Assembly: GCA_038210275.1 (NCBI GenBank)
Contig: JBBQWV010000022.1
Span: forward strand, 1-56,925
DNA from: PALSA-1296 sp038210275
Lineage (GTDB): Bacteria > Bacteroidota > Ignavibacteria > Palsa-1295
Direction of reading: 5' to 3'
DNA: 56,925 nt
Part shown: positions 8,545 to 16,246 of the stretch, one piece after another
How the letters are laid out: each line of letters starts with the position of its first letter
Position numbering within the stretch: position 1 is the stretch's first letter
Translations under genes and position numbers: made by a program
Notes under the pieces: generated by a model
Databases searched by the model: none
Told to the model about the DNA's origin: nothing
What the model saw: the letters and a program-made list of their open reading frames with translations, nothing else

Positions 8545-9637
8545 TCTGTCCTCCTTGTGGTGCCTGATGCAATTGCTCTTTCGACGCGGCAGTGCGTTCA
8601 TCTCCAACGGCAACATACGCCCATGTCGTCATTACACAGAGATAGAGAATTGCAGCAATTCCTATATACGTAAAGATCGGACTTTTTTCGCCGCGACGTG
8701 CTTTCCTGTCCAAGAACGGTACGAATGTCCAAAAAAGGAGGAGTATTCCGAAGCCAATAATAGCAACCCATTCCGGAATAATTTTTAATGTTTGGAAAAG
8801 AAACATAAAGTACCATTCAGGATGAACTCCGGCTGGAGGTTCGGTAGGGTTTGCAAGATCGTACGCTTTTCCAAGCTCCCACGGATAAAGAACTGCGATG
8901 GCAATAAGTAAGCCAAAACCAACGAGCCAAAGCATCGTCTCCTTCATCAAATAATCCGGAAAATATTTAGTCGACCCAGTAACTTTCGCACCGGGGGGAA
9001 TGCCGCTTCCGAGAAGAAGGATTAGTACAACGTGTACAACAACGAGTAATATAGAGATCACGGGAAGAACGCCGACATGAAGCGCGAACATCCGAGTCAG
9101 TGTTGCGCCATTGACATCTTTAGCACCTTTCATGAGCGATGAAATCAGATCTCCAACCCAAGGTAATGCTCTTGGCACTTCCGTACCGATCTTCGTTGCA
9201 AAATATGCCGTTTGGTCCCACGGCAATAGATACCCTGTGAATCCAAAACCCATCATCAGAAGAAGGAGAATAATACCTGTCAGCCACATCACATATCGCG
9301 GCGTACGATAGCTCTTCATCAAAAACGCGCTGAACATATGGATGAATATCATCGCCATTAATGCGTTCGCGCTCCATGAATGCACTGAGCGAATAAGCCA
9401 GCCGAAAGGCACTTGCGTCATTATTCGCTCAATACTTTTATGCGCAAGCTCGGCAGTCGGTTCATAATAAAAGAGGAGCATCACCCCGGTGACGATCTGG
9501 ATCGTAAAGAACATCAATGCTAAACCGCCGAAATAATACCAGATCGAAGAACGATGATGCGGGACCGTCTTTGCAGCAACTGCTTCGGCTGTATGCCGCA
9601 AGTGAAGCGAATCTATAAGATATTCTTTCCAATCCAT
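8534..9637 (-). CDS. Cytochrome b subunit of a quinol:acceptor oxidoreductase (b6/subunit IV fused)
   Basis: 367-aa membrane protein that would oxidise (mena)quinol and carry two b haems. The haem ligands are H86 and H100 in one helix and H187 and H202 in another. The 14-residue gap in the second pair is the cytochrome b6 pattern, whereas mitochondrial-type cytochrome b has 13. The quinol-site PEWY is present (HPEWYFMF, 272-279), and the C-terminal helices equal subunit IV, so b6 and subunit IV are fused. It follows the Rieske gene by one base. No cytochrome c1 or f gene is near; the electron acceptor after Rieske is therefore unknown. Two small genes follow in the same operon. Confidence 0.93.
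   Translation of the reverse strand: MDWKEYLIDSLHLRHTAEAVAAKTVPHHRSSIWYYFGGLALMFFTIQIVTGVMLLFYYEPTAELAHKSIERIMTQVPFGWLIRSVHSWSANALMAMIFIHMFSAFLMKSYRTPRYVMWLTGIILLLLMMGFGFTGYLLPWDQTAYFATKIGTEVPRALPWVGDLISSLMKGAKDVNGATLTRMFALHVGVLPVISILLVVVHVVLILLLGSGIPPGAKVTGSTKYFPDYLMKETMLWLVGFGLLIAIAVLYPWELGKAYDLANPTEPPAGVHPEWYFMFLFQTLKIIPEWVAIIGFGILLLFWTFVPFLDRKARRGEKSPIFTYIGIAAILYLCVMTTWAYVAVGDERTAASKEQLHQAPQGGQNAK
8550..8556 (-). promoter_or_regulatory. Strong Shine-Dalgarno site deciding the start at 8544
   Basis: AAGGAGG on the minus strand, five bases before the ATG at 8544-8542 and inside the 3' end of the cytochrome b coding sequence. Such strong sites are rare in this window, so it supports the short start for the 77-aa gene and suggests it is translated at a high level. 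Confidence 0.75.
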
Positions 9638-9638
9638 A

Positions 9639-10097
9639 TTATGATTTCGCTTTAGGAGTCATTTGGATTTCAAGCTCTGTCCCCTTATCAATCACAGTCA
9701 ATTCAGTCAATGGACTTTTCGGACGAGTACCGGGAATATTAATTCCGTTATCATCATATTTTCCTTGATGACATTTGCAATAAAATCCGGGCTGCTCAGG
9801 TTTGTAACTTACTGTACATCCAAGATGAGTACACGTTGCAGTGAAGGCGCGGATCTCATTGTTCTTCTCGCGTACAACAATGACCGGCTCGTCATTGATC
9901 TGAATAAGTTTGGAAGGTGATTCAGGGGTAAGTTCACTGAAGGCAATCGTAGCGGAAGTTTGTCCGGAGCCACCGATGCGAACATACCCCAAAAACCGAG
10001 CAGCGATATAAATTATAGGTGCAGTCACAACAGCGGCTGCGCCTGTAACCAAGCCTTTGAGAATGCCTCGTCGTTTTATATTCTGATCGTTTTGCAT
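9639..10097 (-). CDS. Rieske [2Fe-2S] protein of the bc-type complex
   Basis: 152 aa. The Tat-like N-terminus KRRGILKGL is followed by one membrane helix (about residues 14-36). The cluster-binding motifs are CTHLGC (C89, H91, C94) and CKCHQG (C107, C109, H110). C89, H91, C107 and H110 would ligate the cluster, and C94/C109 form the disulphide. The second motif reads C-K-C-H rather than the common C-P-C-H. It takes electrons from quinol at the cytochrome b Qo site and is the first gene of the operon, before cytochrome b. A repeat element (10116-10237) lies immediately upstream, between it and the aldehyde dehydrogenase. Confidence 0.93.
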   Translation of the reverse strand: MQNDQNIKRRGILKGLVTGAAAVVTAPIIYIAARFLGYVRIGGSGQTSATIAFSELTPESPSKLIQINDEPVIVVREKNNEIRAFTATCTHLGCTVSYKPEQPGFYCKCHQGKYDDNGINIPGTRPKSPLTELTVIDKGTELEIQMTPKAKS

Positions 10098-10115
10098 TCA
10101 ATAAAAAACATAAGG

Positions 10116-10237
10116 TGTCATTGCGAGGAGTCTGCTTGCGGATGACGAAGCAATCTCCTAATAGATTGCAGGGACGTTGAGTCTTCCACGATCTAGGGGA
10201 TTGCTTCGTGGGGCTAAAGCCCTTCTCGCAATGACAC
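10116..10237. repeat. Family A inverted-repeat element, copy 1
   Basis: About 122 bp bounded by TGTCATTGCGAG and its near-complement CTCGCAATGACACA. Inner parts include GACGAAGCAATCT and GGATTGCTTCGTGGGGCTAAAGCCC, which also pair. Lies between the aldehyde dehydrogenase and Rieske genes. No coding capacity, so it resembles a REP/MITE-type element moved in trans. Confidence 0.8.
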
Positions 10238-10247
10238 AAAATTAAAT

Positions 10248-11750
10248 TTAATTCAGATCAACCCATACACTTTTCGTCTCTGTATAAAGATCAATCGCAG
10301 CTTTGCCAAGCTCTCTTCCAAAACCGGATGATTTGAATCCGCCGAATGGAAGTGCGTTGTCTGTTGTCGAGATCGTATTGATCCAGACAGTACCTGCTTT
10401 AATTGTTCGTGCAAGCTTATGTGCTTTCTTGATGTCGCGTGTCCAGATCGCTGCGGCTAAACCAAACTGCGAATTATTCGCTTCGCGCATAGCTTCTTCG
10501 ACATCTTTGAACCGAATAACAGTTGCAACTGGTCCAAAAATTTCTTCTTGGGCAACACGCATTGAATTAGTTACACCTTCAAGCACCGTCGGCTTCATGA
10601 AATAACCTTTCGTGCCAATGCGTTCGCCGCCCGTAGTTACGATTGCGCCTTCCCTCTTTCCGATTTCTACATAGCTGAGTACATTATTAAGATGCTCTTC
10701 GGAGATCAACGCTCCAAGTCTTGTTTTTGGATGAAGCGGATCGCCGGCAACCATTTTTTGCGCGCGTGAATTAATAACCGACATAAATTGCTCGTATGCA
10801 CCATCTTCAATAAAAATACGCGAACCCGCCGTACACATTTCTCCTTGATTAAAAAATATCCCGCCGAGTGCATATTTTGCCGCAGTCTCAATATCGCTGT
10901 CGGCGAAAACAATATTCGGAGATTTTCCGCCAAGCTCAAGCGAGACACGCTTTAATGTTTTCGAAGCAACTCGCATAATTTCTTTTCCGACTTCAACGCT
11001 TCCGGTAAATGCGATCTTATCGACATCCTGATGCTCAACAAGTGCAGCACCTGTGGTGGCACCGAATCCGGTAACAACATTGAAAACTCCCGGAGGTATT
11101 CCTGCTTCAAGTGTGAGTTCAGCAAAACGAAGTGCTGTAAGAGGAGTTTGCTCTGCGGGTTTTAGAACGATAGTATTTCCACAAGCAAGCGCAGGGGCTA
11201 CCTTCCATGACAGCATTTGCAGCGGGAAATTCCACGGTATGATCTGCCCACAAACACCAATCGGCTCGCGAAGAGTATATGCAAACGCATCGCCCCCTTT
11301 GGATACTGGGATCGTCTCGCCGGTGATCTTTGTCACCCATCCTGCATAGTACTCGAAGCATTCGGCGGCTTGCGGAATATCAAACTTCGATGATTCGAAT
11401 ATCGGCTTACCGGTATCAAGAGTTTCAAGTTCTGAAAGCTCCTCGGCATTCGAACGAATAAGCTCAGCAAGCTTCAATAAGCATCGTGTTCTATCCGAAG
11501 AATTCATTTTACGCCATGGGCTTCCTTCGGAAAAAGCATCGCGAGCTGCTTTCACAGCAAGATCAACATCTGCAGTATCAGCTTCAGCGATGACTGCTAA
11601 TATATCACCTGTTGCAGGATTATGAGTATTGAATGTCTTGCCGCTTTTTGAATCGACAAATTCTCCGTTAATAAAAAGTTTTCCTGCTTTTGGCTTCGCT
11701 TTTTGCGGAAGCAATTCGACAAGTACATTGCTTGTAGTTACATCGGTCAT
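10248..11750 (-). CDS. NAD(P)+-dependent aldehyde dehydrogenase (ALDH superfamily)
   Basis: 500 aa, full length for the family. Key residues: N174 in PWNF (oxyanion), the cofactor loop FTGSVEVGKEI (248-258), general base E272 in LELGGKSP, and catalytic C306 in NQGEMCTAGSR. The C-terminal GGFKSSGFGRELG segment is typical of betaine-/phenylacetaldehyde-/retinal-type dehydrogenases, which oxidise aldehydes to acids. The exact substrate cannot be told from sequence. The gene starts eight bases after the end of the minus-strand thioredoxin-like gene, so it may be transcribed with it. A repeat element follows downstream. Confidence 0.93.
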   Translation of the reverse strand: MTDVTTSNVLVELLPQKAKPKAGKLFINGEFVDSKSGKTFNTHNPATGDILAVIAEADTADVDLAVKAARDAFSEGSPWRKMNSSDRTRCLLKLAELIRSNAEELSELETLDTGKPIFESSKFDIPQAAECFEYYAGWVTKITGETIPVSKGGDAFAYTLREPIGVCGQIIPWNFPLQMLSWKVAPALACGNTIVLKPAEQTPLTALRFAELTLEAGIPPGVFNVVTGFGATTGAALVEHQDVDKIAFTGSVEVGKEIMRVASKTLKRVSLELGGKSPNIVFADSDIETAAKYALGGIFFNQGEMCTAGSRIFIEDGAYEQFMSVINSRAQKMVAGDPLHPKTRLGALISEEHLNNVLSYVEIGKREGAIVTTGGERIGTKGYFMKPTVLEGVTNSMRVAQEEIFGPVATVIRFKDVEEAMREANNSQFGLAAAIWTRDIKKAHKLARTIKAGTVWINTISTTDNALPFGGFKSSGFGRELGKAAIDLYTETKSVWVDLN

Positions 11751-11758
11751 AAGTTTTT

Positions 11759-12964
11759 CTATTCTTTTGATGGAGAAGGATTTGCTCCTTCGATTAAAAT
11801 TCGTTTCTTTTCTTTCTCGTAAAATTCTACCCGTTCTTTGAAATACTGCTTATCTTCCTGCCCATATTTCAAAGCAAATTTTGCATCAACGATTGCAGCA
11901 TCGTAATCTTTCCTTCCGTAATCAATGAAAGATTTTGTGTCGTAATAATTAGGATTCTTTGGATCCTTCAAGAGCGCTTCATTAACCAGCGATAGCGCAG
12001 AGTCATATTGGGTACTGAAATTTGAAAGATCCCATGCAAAATTATTTAGGAGACCATGATCTCTTACACCTGTAAATTTTAATATCCTGTCATACGAAAC
12101 AATGATGCTGTCTATCTTCTTTCTACCCTGATAATATTCAAGAAGATCTTGTAAGCCGGCAAGGATCAATGTACTATCATTGTGTTTATCAAGTGAGAAT
12201 ATCCATTGTTTTAGAACATCAACATTCCCTTCTTGCTTAAATCGCAAATAAGCATACGCAGCAGCTGCTTCTTTCATTACACTCGGGGTTTGACCGTAAT
12301 TAGGATTTGTCGAGAGAAGCGAGTAATGAAAAACAATGCTGTCATAGTCAAACCGCTCCATCAACCTGTCGAGATAAAGTTTATGTTTATCCAGATTTTT
12401 CGGATCGTCCCAATATTCCTTTCTTAGAGTTTGTACAGTATTTTTTCCTGCAAGAAATTCTTTCAGGGCTTTAATAAATTGTTCTCCTGAATATGTTTCG
12501 AGATTTGGAATGCGTTCAATCTCACTTCCATCGGAGTTCAGAATAATTGCTGTCGGACGGGAGACGATATTATATCCTTTTTCAAGCCCGTCAAGCCGCA
12601 TTCCAAGGTTACGAAGGCTATCGAAGCCAACGGTCGGTGGAGGATCAACAGAAAAATCATTAACTGCCAACTCGAAATTTTTCGAGAGATAGATCATCAC
12701 CTCGGCATTCCGAAGCAAGTTATCCCGTACTTTTATACTGTTGGCATCGGCATAATCAACATTGAAAGCAAGAACGGGGCGATGACTTTTTTGTGATATA
12801 CGTAAGGCCTCATCCCAAAATTTTTTAATCGGAAGCTGCAATTCATGACGGGCGTTAAGCGCATTTATCGTATCAATTGTAGCTTTATCGTTTGATTTAT
12901 TTTTCTTCTTTTTTTGTGCGAGAAGGGATTCCGAGGAAAAGATAAAAGCGAGAATTAGTGTCAT
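11759..12964 (-). CDS. Exported thioredoxin-fold protein with TPR-like C-terminus
   Basis: 401 aa from the Met at 12964: a short hydrophobic leader TLILAFIFSSESLLAQ, a basic/Ser-rich linker, a thioredoxin-like domain (about residues 30-165: FWDEALRISQKSHRPVLAFN, then SRPTAIILNSDGSEI), and a helical TPR-like region to the end (LLNNFAWDLSN, ALLKDPKNPNYYDTKSF). The CxxC active site is absent, so it is not a classical redox thioredoxin; a binding or scaffold role is likely. The start lies inside repeat element copy 2; reading on upstream through the element stays open and adds a basic KRLLGRAKALLA stretch before the hydrophobic core. The true start is therefore uncertain. Domain call moderate. 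Confidence 0.65.
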   Translation of the reverse strand: MTLILAFIFSSESLLAQKKKKNKSNDKATIDTINALNARHELQLPIKKFWDEALRISQKSHRPVLAFNVDYADANSIKVRDNLLRNAEVMIYLSKNFELAVNDFSVDPPPTVGFDSLRNLGMRLDGLEKGYNIVSRPTAIILNSDGSEIERIPNLETYSGEQFIKALKEFLAGKNTVQTLRKEYWDDPKNLDKHKLYLDRLMERFDYDSIVFHYSLLSTNPNYGQTPSVMKEAAAAYAYLRFKQEGNVDVLKQWIFSLDKHNDSTLILAGLQDLLEYYQGRKKIDSIIVSYDRILKFTGVRDHGLLNNFAWDLSNFSTQYDSALSLVNEALLKDPKNPNYYDTKSFIDYGRKDYDAAIVDAKFALKYGQEDKQYFKERVEFYEKEKKRILIEGANPSPSKE

Positions 12965-13082
12965 TGCGAGGAGAGCTTTAGCCCGACCAAGCAATCGCTT
13001 ATGGCTAAAACTACGAGATCTAGTCTTCAAATCAGGGGATTGCTTCGTCGTCGCTTTGCGACTCCTTGCAATGACACTAATT
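12953..13082. repeat. Family A inverted-repeat element, copy 2 (overlaps a gene start)
   Basis: About 130 bp with the longest ends of the family: a 21-base terminal sequence AATTAGTGTCATTGCGAGGAG and its complement with one mismatch at 13062-13082. Lies directly after the FabI-like gene and contains the start codon proposed for the thioredoxin-like protein at 12964. Confidence 0.85.
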
Positions 13083-13088
13083 ACGATA

Positions 13089-13985
13089 TTACTCACCACG
13101 CTCCTTAACTCTTTTAATCGTCTCTTCATCGAAACCTGCTTTGCGTAAGTTCTCATCATCTTGAATAGCATTAAAGACGAGGTGAAGCATCTTTTGCGAC
13201 ATCCCCATCATAGAGAACCCGCCATCATGGAAAAGGTTTTGCATCGTGACTTTCTTGGTCAAGTCAGACATCAGCGTCACGCAGTAATCGCCGCATTCTT
13301 CGGCTGTTGCATTTCCAAGCGGCGCGAGGAGATCTGCGAAATAATACATTTTATCAAAATCTTCAATGCCGCTTCCGGCACGAGTCCAAGTGGGTGATTG
13401 CGAAACAGTATTGCAACGAATCTTCTTTGCCCCCAAACGGCTTCCATAATTACGAGCAATAGATTCCAAGATGGCTTTCGCCTCAGCCATATCTGTATAC
13501 GTAGTAAACGGACGTTGAGCAGCCATGTGTGTAAGCGCAAGAATACTTGCATGATCATTCATCACATCATTGGCAAGCGCCGAGCTGATCAATTTATGAA
13601 GTGAAAGACCGGAAACATCGAGTGTCTTCACATACCAATCATAATTAAGGCTTTCGTACGGAATTCCCTTACGGATATTGCTTGACATACCGACAGAATG
13701 CACAAAGAAATCTATCTTGCCGAATTTCTCTTTTACTGTCTTGAAGCAAGTATCAATCTCCTGCATATTTGTGGCATCGCAGGGAATAAGCGGTGCATCG
13801 CCGCACATTTTTGCAAGCTCCTGAGGTTTTCCAATGCGTAAGGCAAGCGCAACATTACTGATAGCAAGTTCTGCACCTTCACGATATGCAGCAGTCGCAA
13901 TATGCCAGCCAATGCTTGATTCATCCAAAGGACCGAAAATAACGCCCTTTTTTCCCTTGAGTAATCCGTATGATTTTTCTGCCAT
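13089..13985 (-). CDS. fabI: FabI-like enoyl-ACP reductase (SDR family), divergent
   Basis: 298 aa. NAD(P)H-dependent reductase of the last step of fatty-acid elongation. The N-terminal GPLDESSIGWHIA replaces the GVASxxSIAYGIA loop of E. coli FabI, and catalytic Tyr and Lys are spaced as Y-x6-K (Y163 TDMAEA K170). The usual first active-site Tyr, ten residues before Y163, is His (H153). The C-terminal FHDGGFSMMGM matches the family end, followed by a ~35-aa charged extension. This FabI variant is seen in Bacteroidetes-related lineages. Assignment to the FabI clade is good; whether it is the housekeeping enzyme is not certain. Confidence 0.8.
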   Translation of the reverse strand: MAEKSYGLLKGKKGVIFGPLDESSIGWHIATAAYREGAELAISNVALALRIGKPQELAKMCGDAPLIPCDATNMQEIDTCFKTVKEKFGKIDFFVHSVGMSSNIRKGIPYESLNYDWYVKTLDVSGLSLHKLISSALANDVMNDHASILALTHMAAQRPFTTYTDMAEAKAILESIARNYGSRLGAKKIRCNTVSQSPTWTRAGSGIEDFDKMYYFADLLAPLGNATAEECGDYCVTLMSDLTKKVTMQNLFHDGGFSMMGMSQKMLHLVFNAIQDDENLRKAGFDEETIKRVKERGE

Positions 13986-14053
13986 AAATATGGATTTTTA
14001 ACGTGAGGTAAACACGAATTGGGGAGTAAATGTCGCATAAGGGAGCGGGGATT

Positions 14054-14473
14054 TTACTTAAGTTTCAGAGTAAATATAATTCGTTTAGGTGTTTGACTTT
14101 TCTCAGCATAGTAAACATTGAAGGAACTCACTCCGCTTTTTTTCTTATACTCGACTAAGTCACGTACCTTGAACGATGCCGGATTATATGTTCCGATGCC
14201 TTTACTCTCCACTACAACTTCGTGGGTGCCATCTTCAACTGTAAGGGTTGTCGGGCATTTAGGACAAGGAGTATCGGTAAAATACTCGACTGTCATTGAA
14301 TCATTCTGCTGAATGTCCGCAATTCGGATTATAATTTCAGTAGATTTGGAATACTCAATGAAATCTCCAATCATTTTCTTGTTATAAAAAACATGCCAGG
14401 AATCTATCGTATCGCATTTGACACACGGAGCAAACACAAACAACGATAAGAGTATGAGTGGCAGTTTTTTCAT
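14054..14473 (-). CDS. Small exported protein, paralogue of the next gene
   Basis: 139 aa with a signal peptide (KLPLILLSLFVFAPCVKC). The mature part is beta-rich with four to six Cys, including CPKC. The last ~35 residues (VRDLVEYKKKSGVSSFNVYY to FTLKLK) match the end of the neighbouring protein at 14484-14984, and both share the order HVFYNKK..., a NDSMTV/NDEITV strand and a V-x-S-x-G-x-G loop. The layout suggests one all-beta domain. I recognise no family. Ten bases separate it from its upstream paralogue, so the two are cotranscribed. Confidence 0.7.
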   Translation of the reverse strand: MKKLPLILLSLFVFAPCVKCDTIDSWHVFYNKKMIGDFIEYSKSTEIIIRIADIQQNDSMTVEYFTDTPCPKCPTTLTVEDGTHEVVVESKGIGTYNPASFKVRDLVEYKKKSGVSSFNVYYAEKSQTPKRIIFTLKLK

Positions 14474-14483
14474 TACTTATATA

Positions 14484-14984
14484 TTATTTAAGTATTAATG
14501 TAAATATCAGTGACTTCTCTGTTTGTTTCTCATCAGAATAAAACACATTGAAAGTCTTCATCCCCACTTTTTTTCTTAGCGCCACTAAATCGTCTAATGT
14601 AAAGGAAACCGGATCAGTATTAATAGACCCTTTCCCATTACTTACTATAATAACATGATCATTTTCATCTTTAATAACCAGCCCTGCTCGGTTATATTTT
14701 CCGTCAAGACAATCGCGGGAATAGATTACCGTTATTTCGTCATTCTTTTTTATTGAGCCAGCCTGTATTGTGATTTTTGTATTGTTCGCAAATCTTTTTA
14801 AAATTTTATCATTATAATAGACAGCATAGGTGCAGATGTTTATTGCGCTATTCTCAGTAATGATCGATGCAGTTGCTCTCAGGCAAGTAGAAAGAGCAGG
14901 TGTCTGCCTGTGATCGATTACATTACCCTTGGAATATGGAGCAAAGACAAAAAAAATAATTATTGTCAGAAGGATGTTTTTCAT
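14484..14984 (-). CDS. Small exported protein, paralogue of the previous gene
   Basis: 166 aa from the Met at 14984 (MKNILLTIIIFFVFAPYSKG, signal peptide); this start lies just after the stop of the DUF1015 gene, while a longer start at 15008 would overlap it. Four Cys in the mature part (STCLRAT, INICTYAVYY, SRDCLDG). The C-terminal half aligns with the 139-aa neighbour (LDDLVALRKKVGMKTFNVFY versus its VRDLVEYKKKSGVSSFNVYY), pointing to tandem duplication. Function unknown. Confidence 0.7.
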   Translation of the reverse strand: MKNILLTIIIFFVFAPYSKGNVIDHRQTPALSTCLRATASIITENSAINICTYAVYYNDKILKRFANNTKITIQAGSIKKNDEITVIYSRDCLDGKYNRAGLVIKDENDHVIIVSNGKGSINTDPVSFTLDDLVALRKKVGMKTFNVFYSDEKQTEKSLIFTLILK

Positions 14985-14988
14985 GCTA

Positions 14989-16239
14989 TTATTGCTCGCC
15001 AAACTCATAAAACGTTAATCCTGACAGTAACTTTGGATAAAAATACGTAGATTTCTGCGGCATAAATTCTCCTGAGCCCGTCACATCTATAACTTCCTGA
15101 CTTGCCGTCGGGTTGAGAATGAAAGCAGCATTGTATTCACGGTCGCTCAACATCTCATCTAATTCGTTCAGAGTGTGAGGATAGAGCAAATTCGTTTTAC
15201 TGTCGATCTCCGACTGAGTAAGACCGACAATTGGTTTGAGAATTCTCTCATGAAGCCTTGATACTGCAAGTTTTTCGAGCGGAGAAGAATGCGAAAGGTC
15301 AGTGTTCTCTTTCACCAAAACATATTTCGGTTCTTCCGGTAATTGGATGAGTGTGAGGGCATTTTCTTCTTTTAATCGCTTCATTCCCTCTTCCCTTGAC
15401 TCAACAATTTCAACTGTGAAATCTTTTTTAAGATGAGCAAGGAAGTCGAACTGATTAAAATCTTTTTTGCCATACAGAATTCTATGTGTCGGCAAAATCA
15501 CAGTACCTTCGCCATGAAGATTTGCAAGAAAGATCATGATGTATTGCGCCGCTTCATTTTCAGGATGTGCTTGCGCATAAGCAAGTGCAGTTTCGTAACG
15601 ATGGTGACCATCTGCGATAATAACTTTTGTTGTTGCGATGAGTTTTTGCAAACGTGTAATCAGCGCCGGATCAGTCAGCTTCCACATAGTATGTCGGACT
15701 GATTGATGGCTTGAAAGCTCTTCATCAATATCGCCAAGTGGAGGATTCGCAACTACACTATCAATTGTGTGATCAAAAATATGCGCTTCATCGTCTATAA
15801 GTCCGAAGATCGGGCTGAGGTTTGTCTCGGTAATGGAAAGAAGTTGCATCCGATCCTTCTTAGGACCCGAGAGCGTTTGCTCATGCGGCAAAACATCGCC
15901 GCTTGAATATGGTGTTAATCGAAGTTTGCCAAGAACCCCACGCCGAGTAACTTGCTTGCCATCTGGAGTTAAGAATGTTTGATAGTAAACATAATAAGCC
16001 GGCGTTGAATCAGTCTGCAAAACGCCTTTAGCCTTCCACTCATCAAGATAGAGCTTTGCTGCCTTGTATGGATCAGCATCATGATTCAATTCCATACGAA
16101 TAACGTTATGGGGATCTTTTTCATAAAGCTTAACTTGGTAAGCAGGGGAGATAACATCATACGGAGGGGAGACGACATTTTTAAGTCGCACTTTTTCTGA
16201 GTTATAGCGGGTTGCTCGGAACGGTAAAAATTGATTCAT
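14989..16239 (-). CDS. DUF1015 family protein (HTH/phosphatase-like conserved protein)
   Basis: 416 aa from the Met at 16239 (MNQFLPFRATRY), which leaves a seven-base gap to the Era stop; an upstream ATG at 16263 would overlap. Conserved family marks are VVSPPYDVISP near the N-terminus, LSGPKKDRMQLL and the DGHHRYETALAYAQ motif. DUF1015 proteins are widespread in bacteria and archaea; their role is not established, although the conserved His-rich motif suggests an enzyme. Probably cotranscribed with era. Confidence 0.88.
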   Translation of the reverse strand: MNQFLPFRATRYNSEKVRLKNVVSPPYDVISPAYQVKLYEKDPHNVIRMELNHDADPYKAAKLYLDEWKAKGVLQTDSTPAYYVYYQTFLTPDGKQVTRRGVLGKLRLTPYSSGDVLPHEQTLSGPKKDRMQLLSITETNLSPIFGLIDDEAHIFDHTIDSVVANPPLGDIDEELSSHQSVRHTMWKLTDPALITRLQKLIATTKVIIADGHHRYETALAYAQAHPENEAAQYIMIFLANLHGEGTVILPTHRILYGKKDFNQFDFLAHLKKDFTVEIVESREEGMKRLKEENALTLIQLPEEPKYVLVKENTDLSHSSPLEKLAVSRLHERILKPIVGLTQSEIDSKTNLLYPHTLNELDEMLSDREYNAAFILNPTASQEVIDVTGSGEFMPQKSTYFYPKLLSGLTFYEFGEQ

Positions 16240-16246
16240 AAAAATA

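Noticed and set aside
9934..10239. Open frames within repeat elements (for example a 101-codon minus-strand frame)
   Set aside because: They are inverted-repeat DNA read as protein, or cross the Rieske gene in another frame, with no start context or homology.
11759..13171. Longer start for the thioredoxin-like protein at 13171
   Set aside because: It would run through the whole repeat element and overlap the end of the FabI-like gene by 83 bases; the first ~60 residues are repeat DNA or antisense-like composition.
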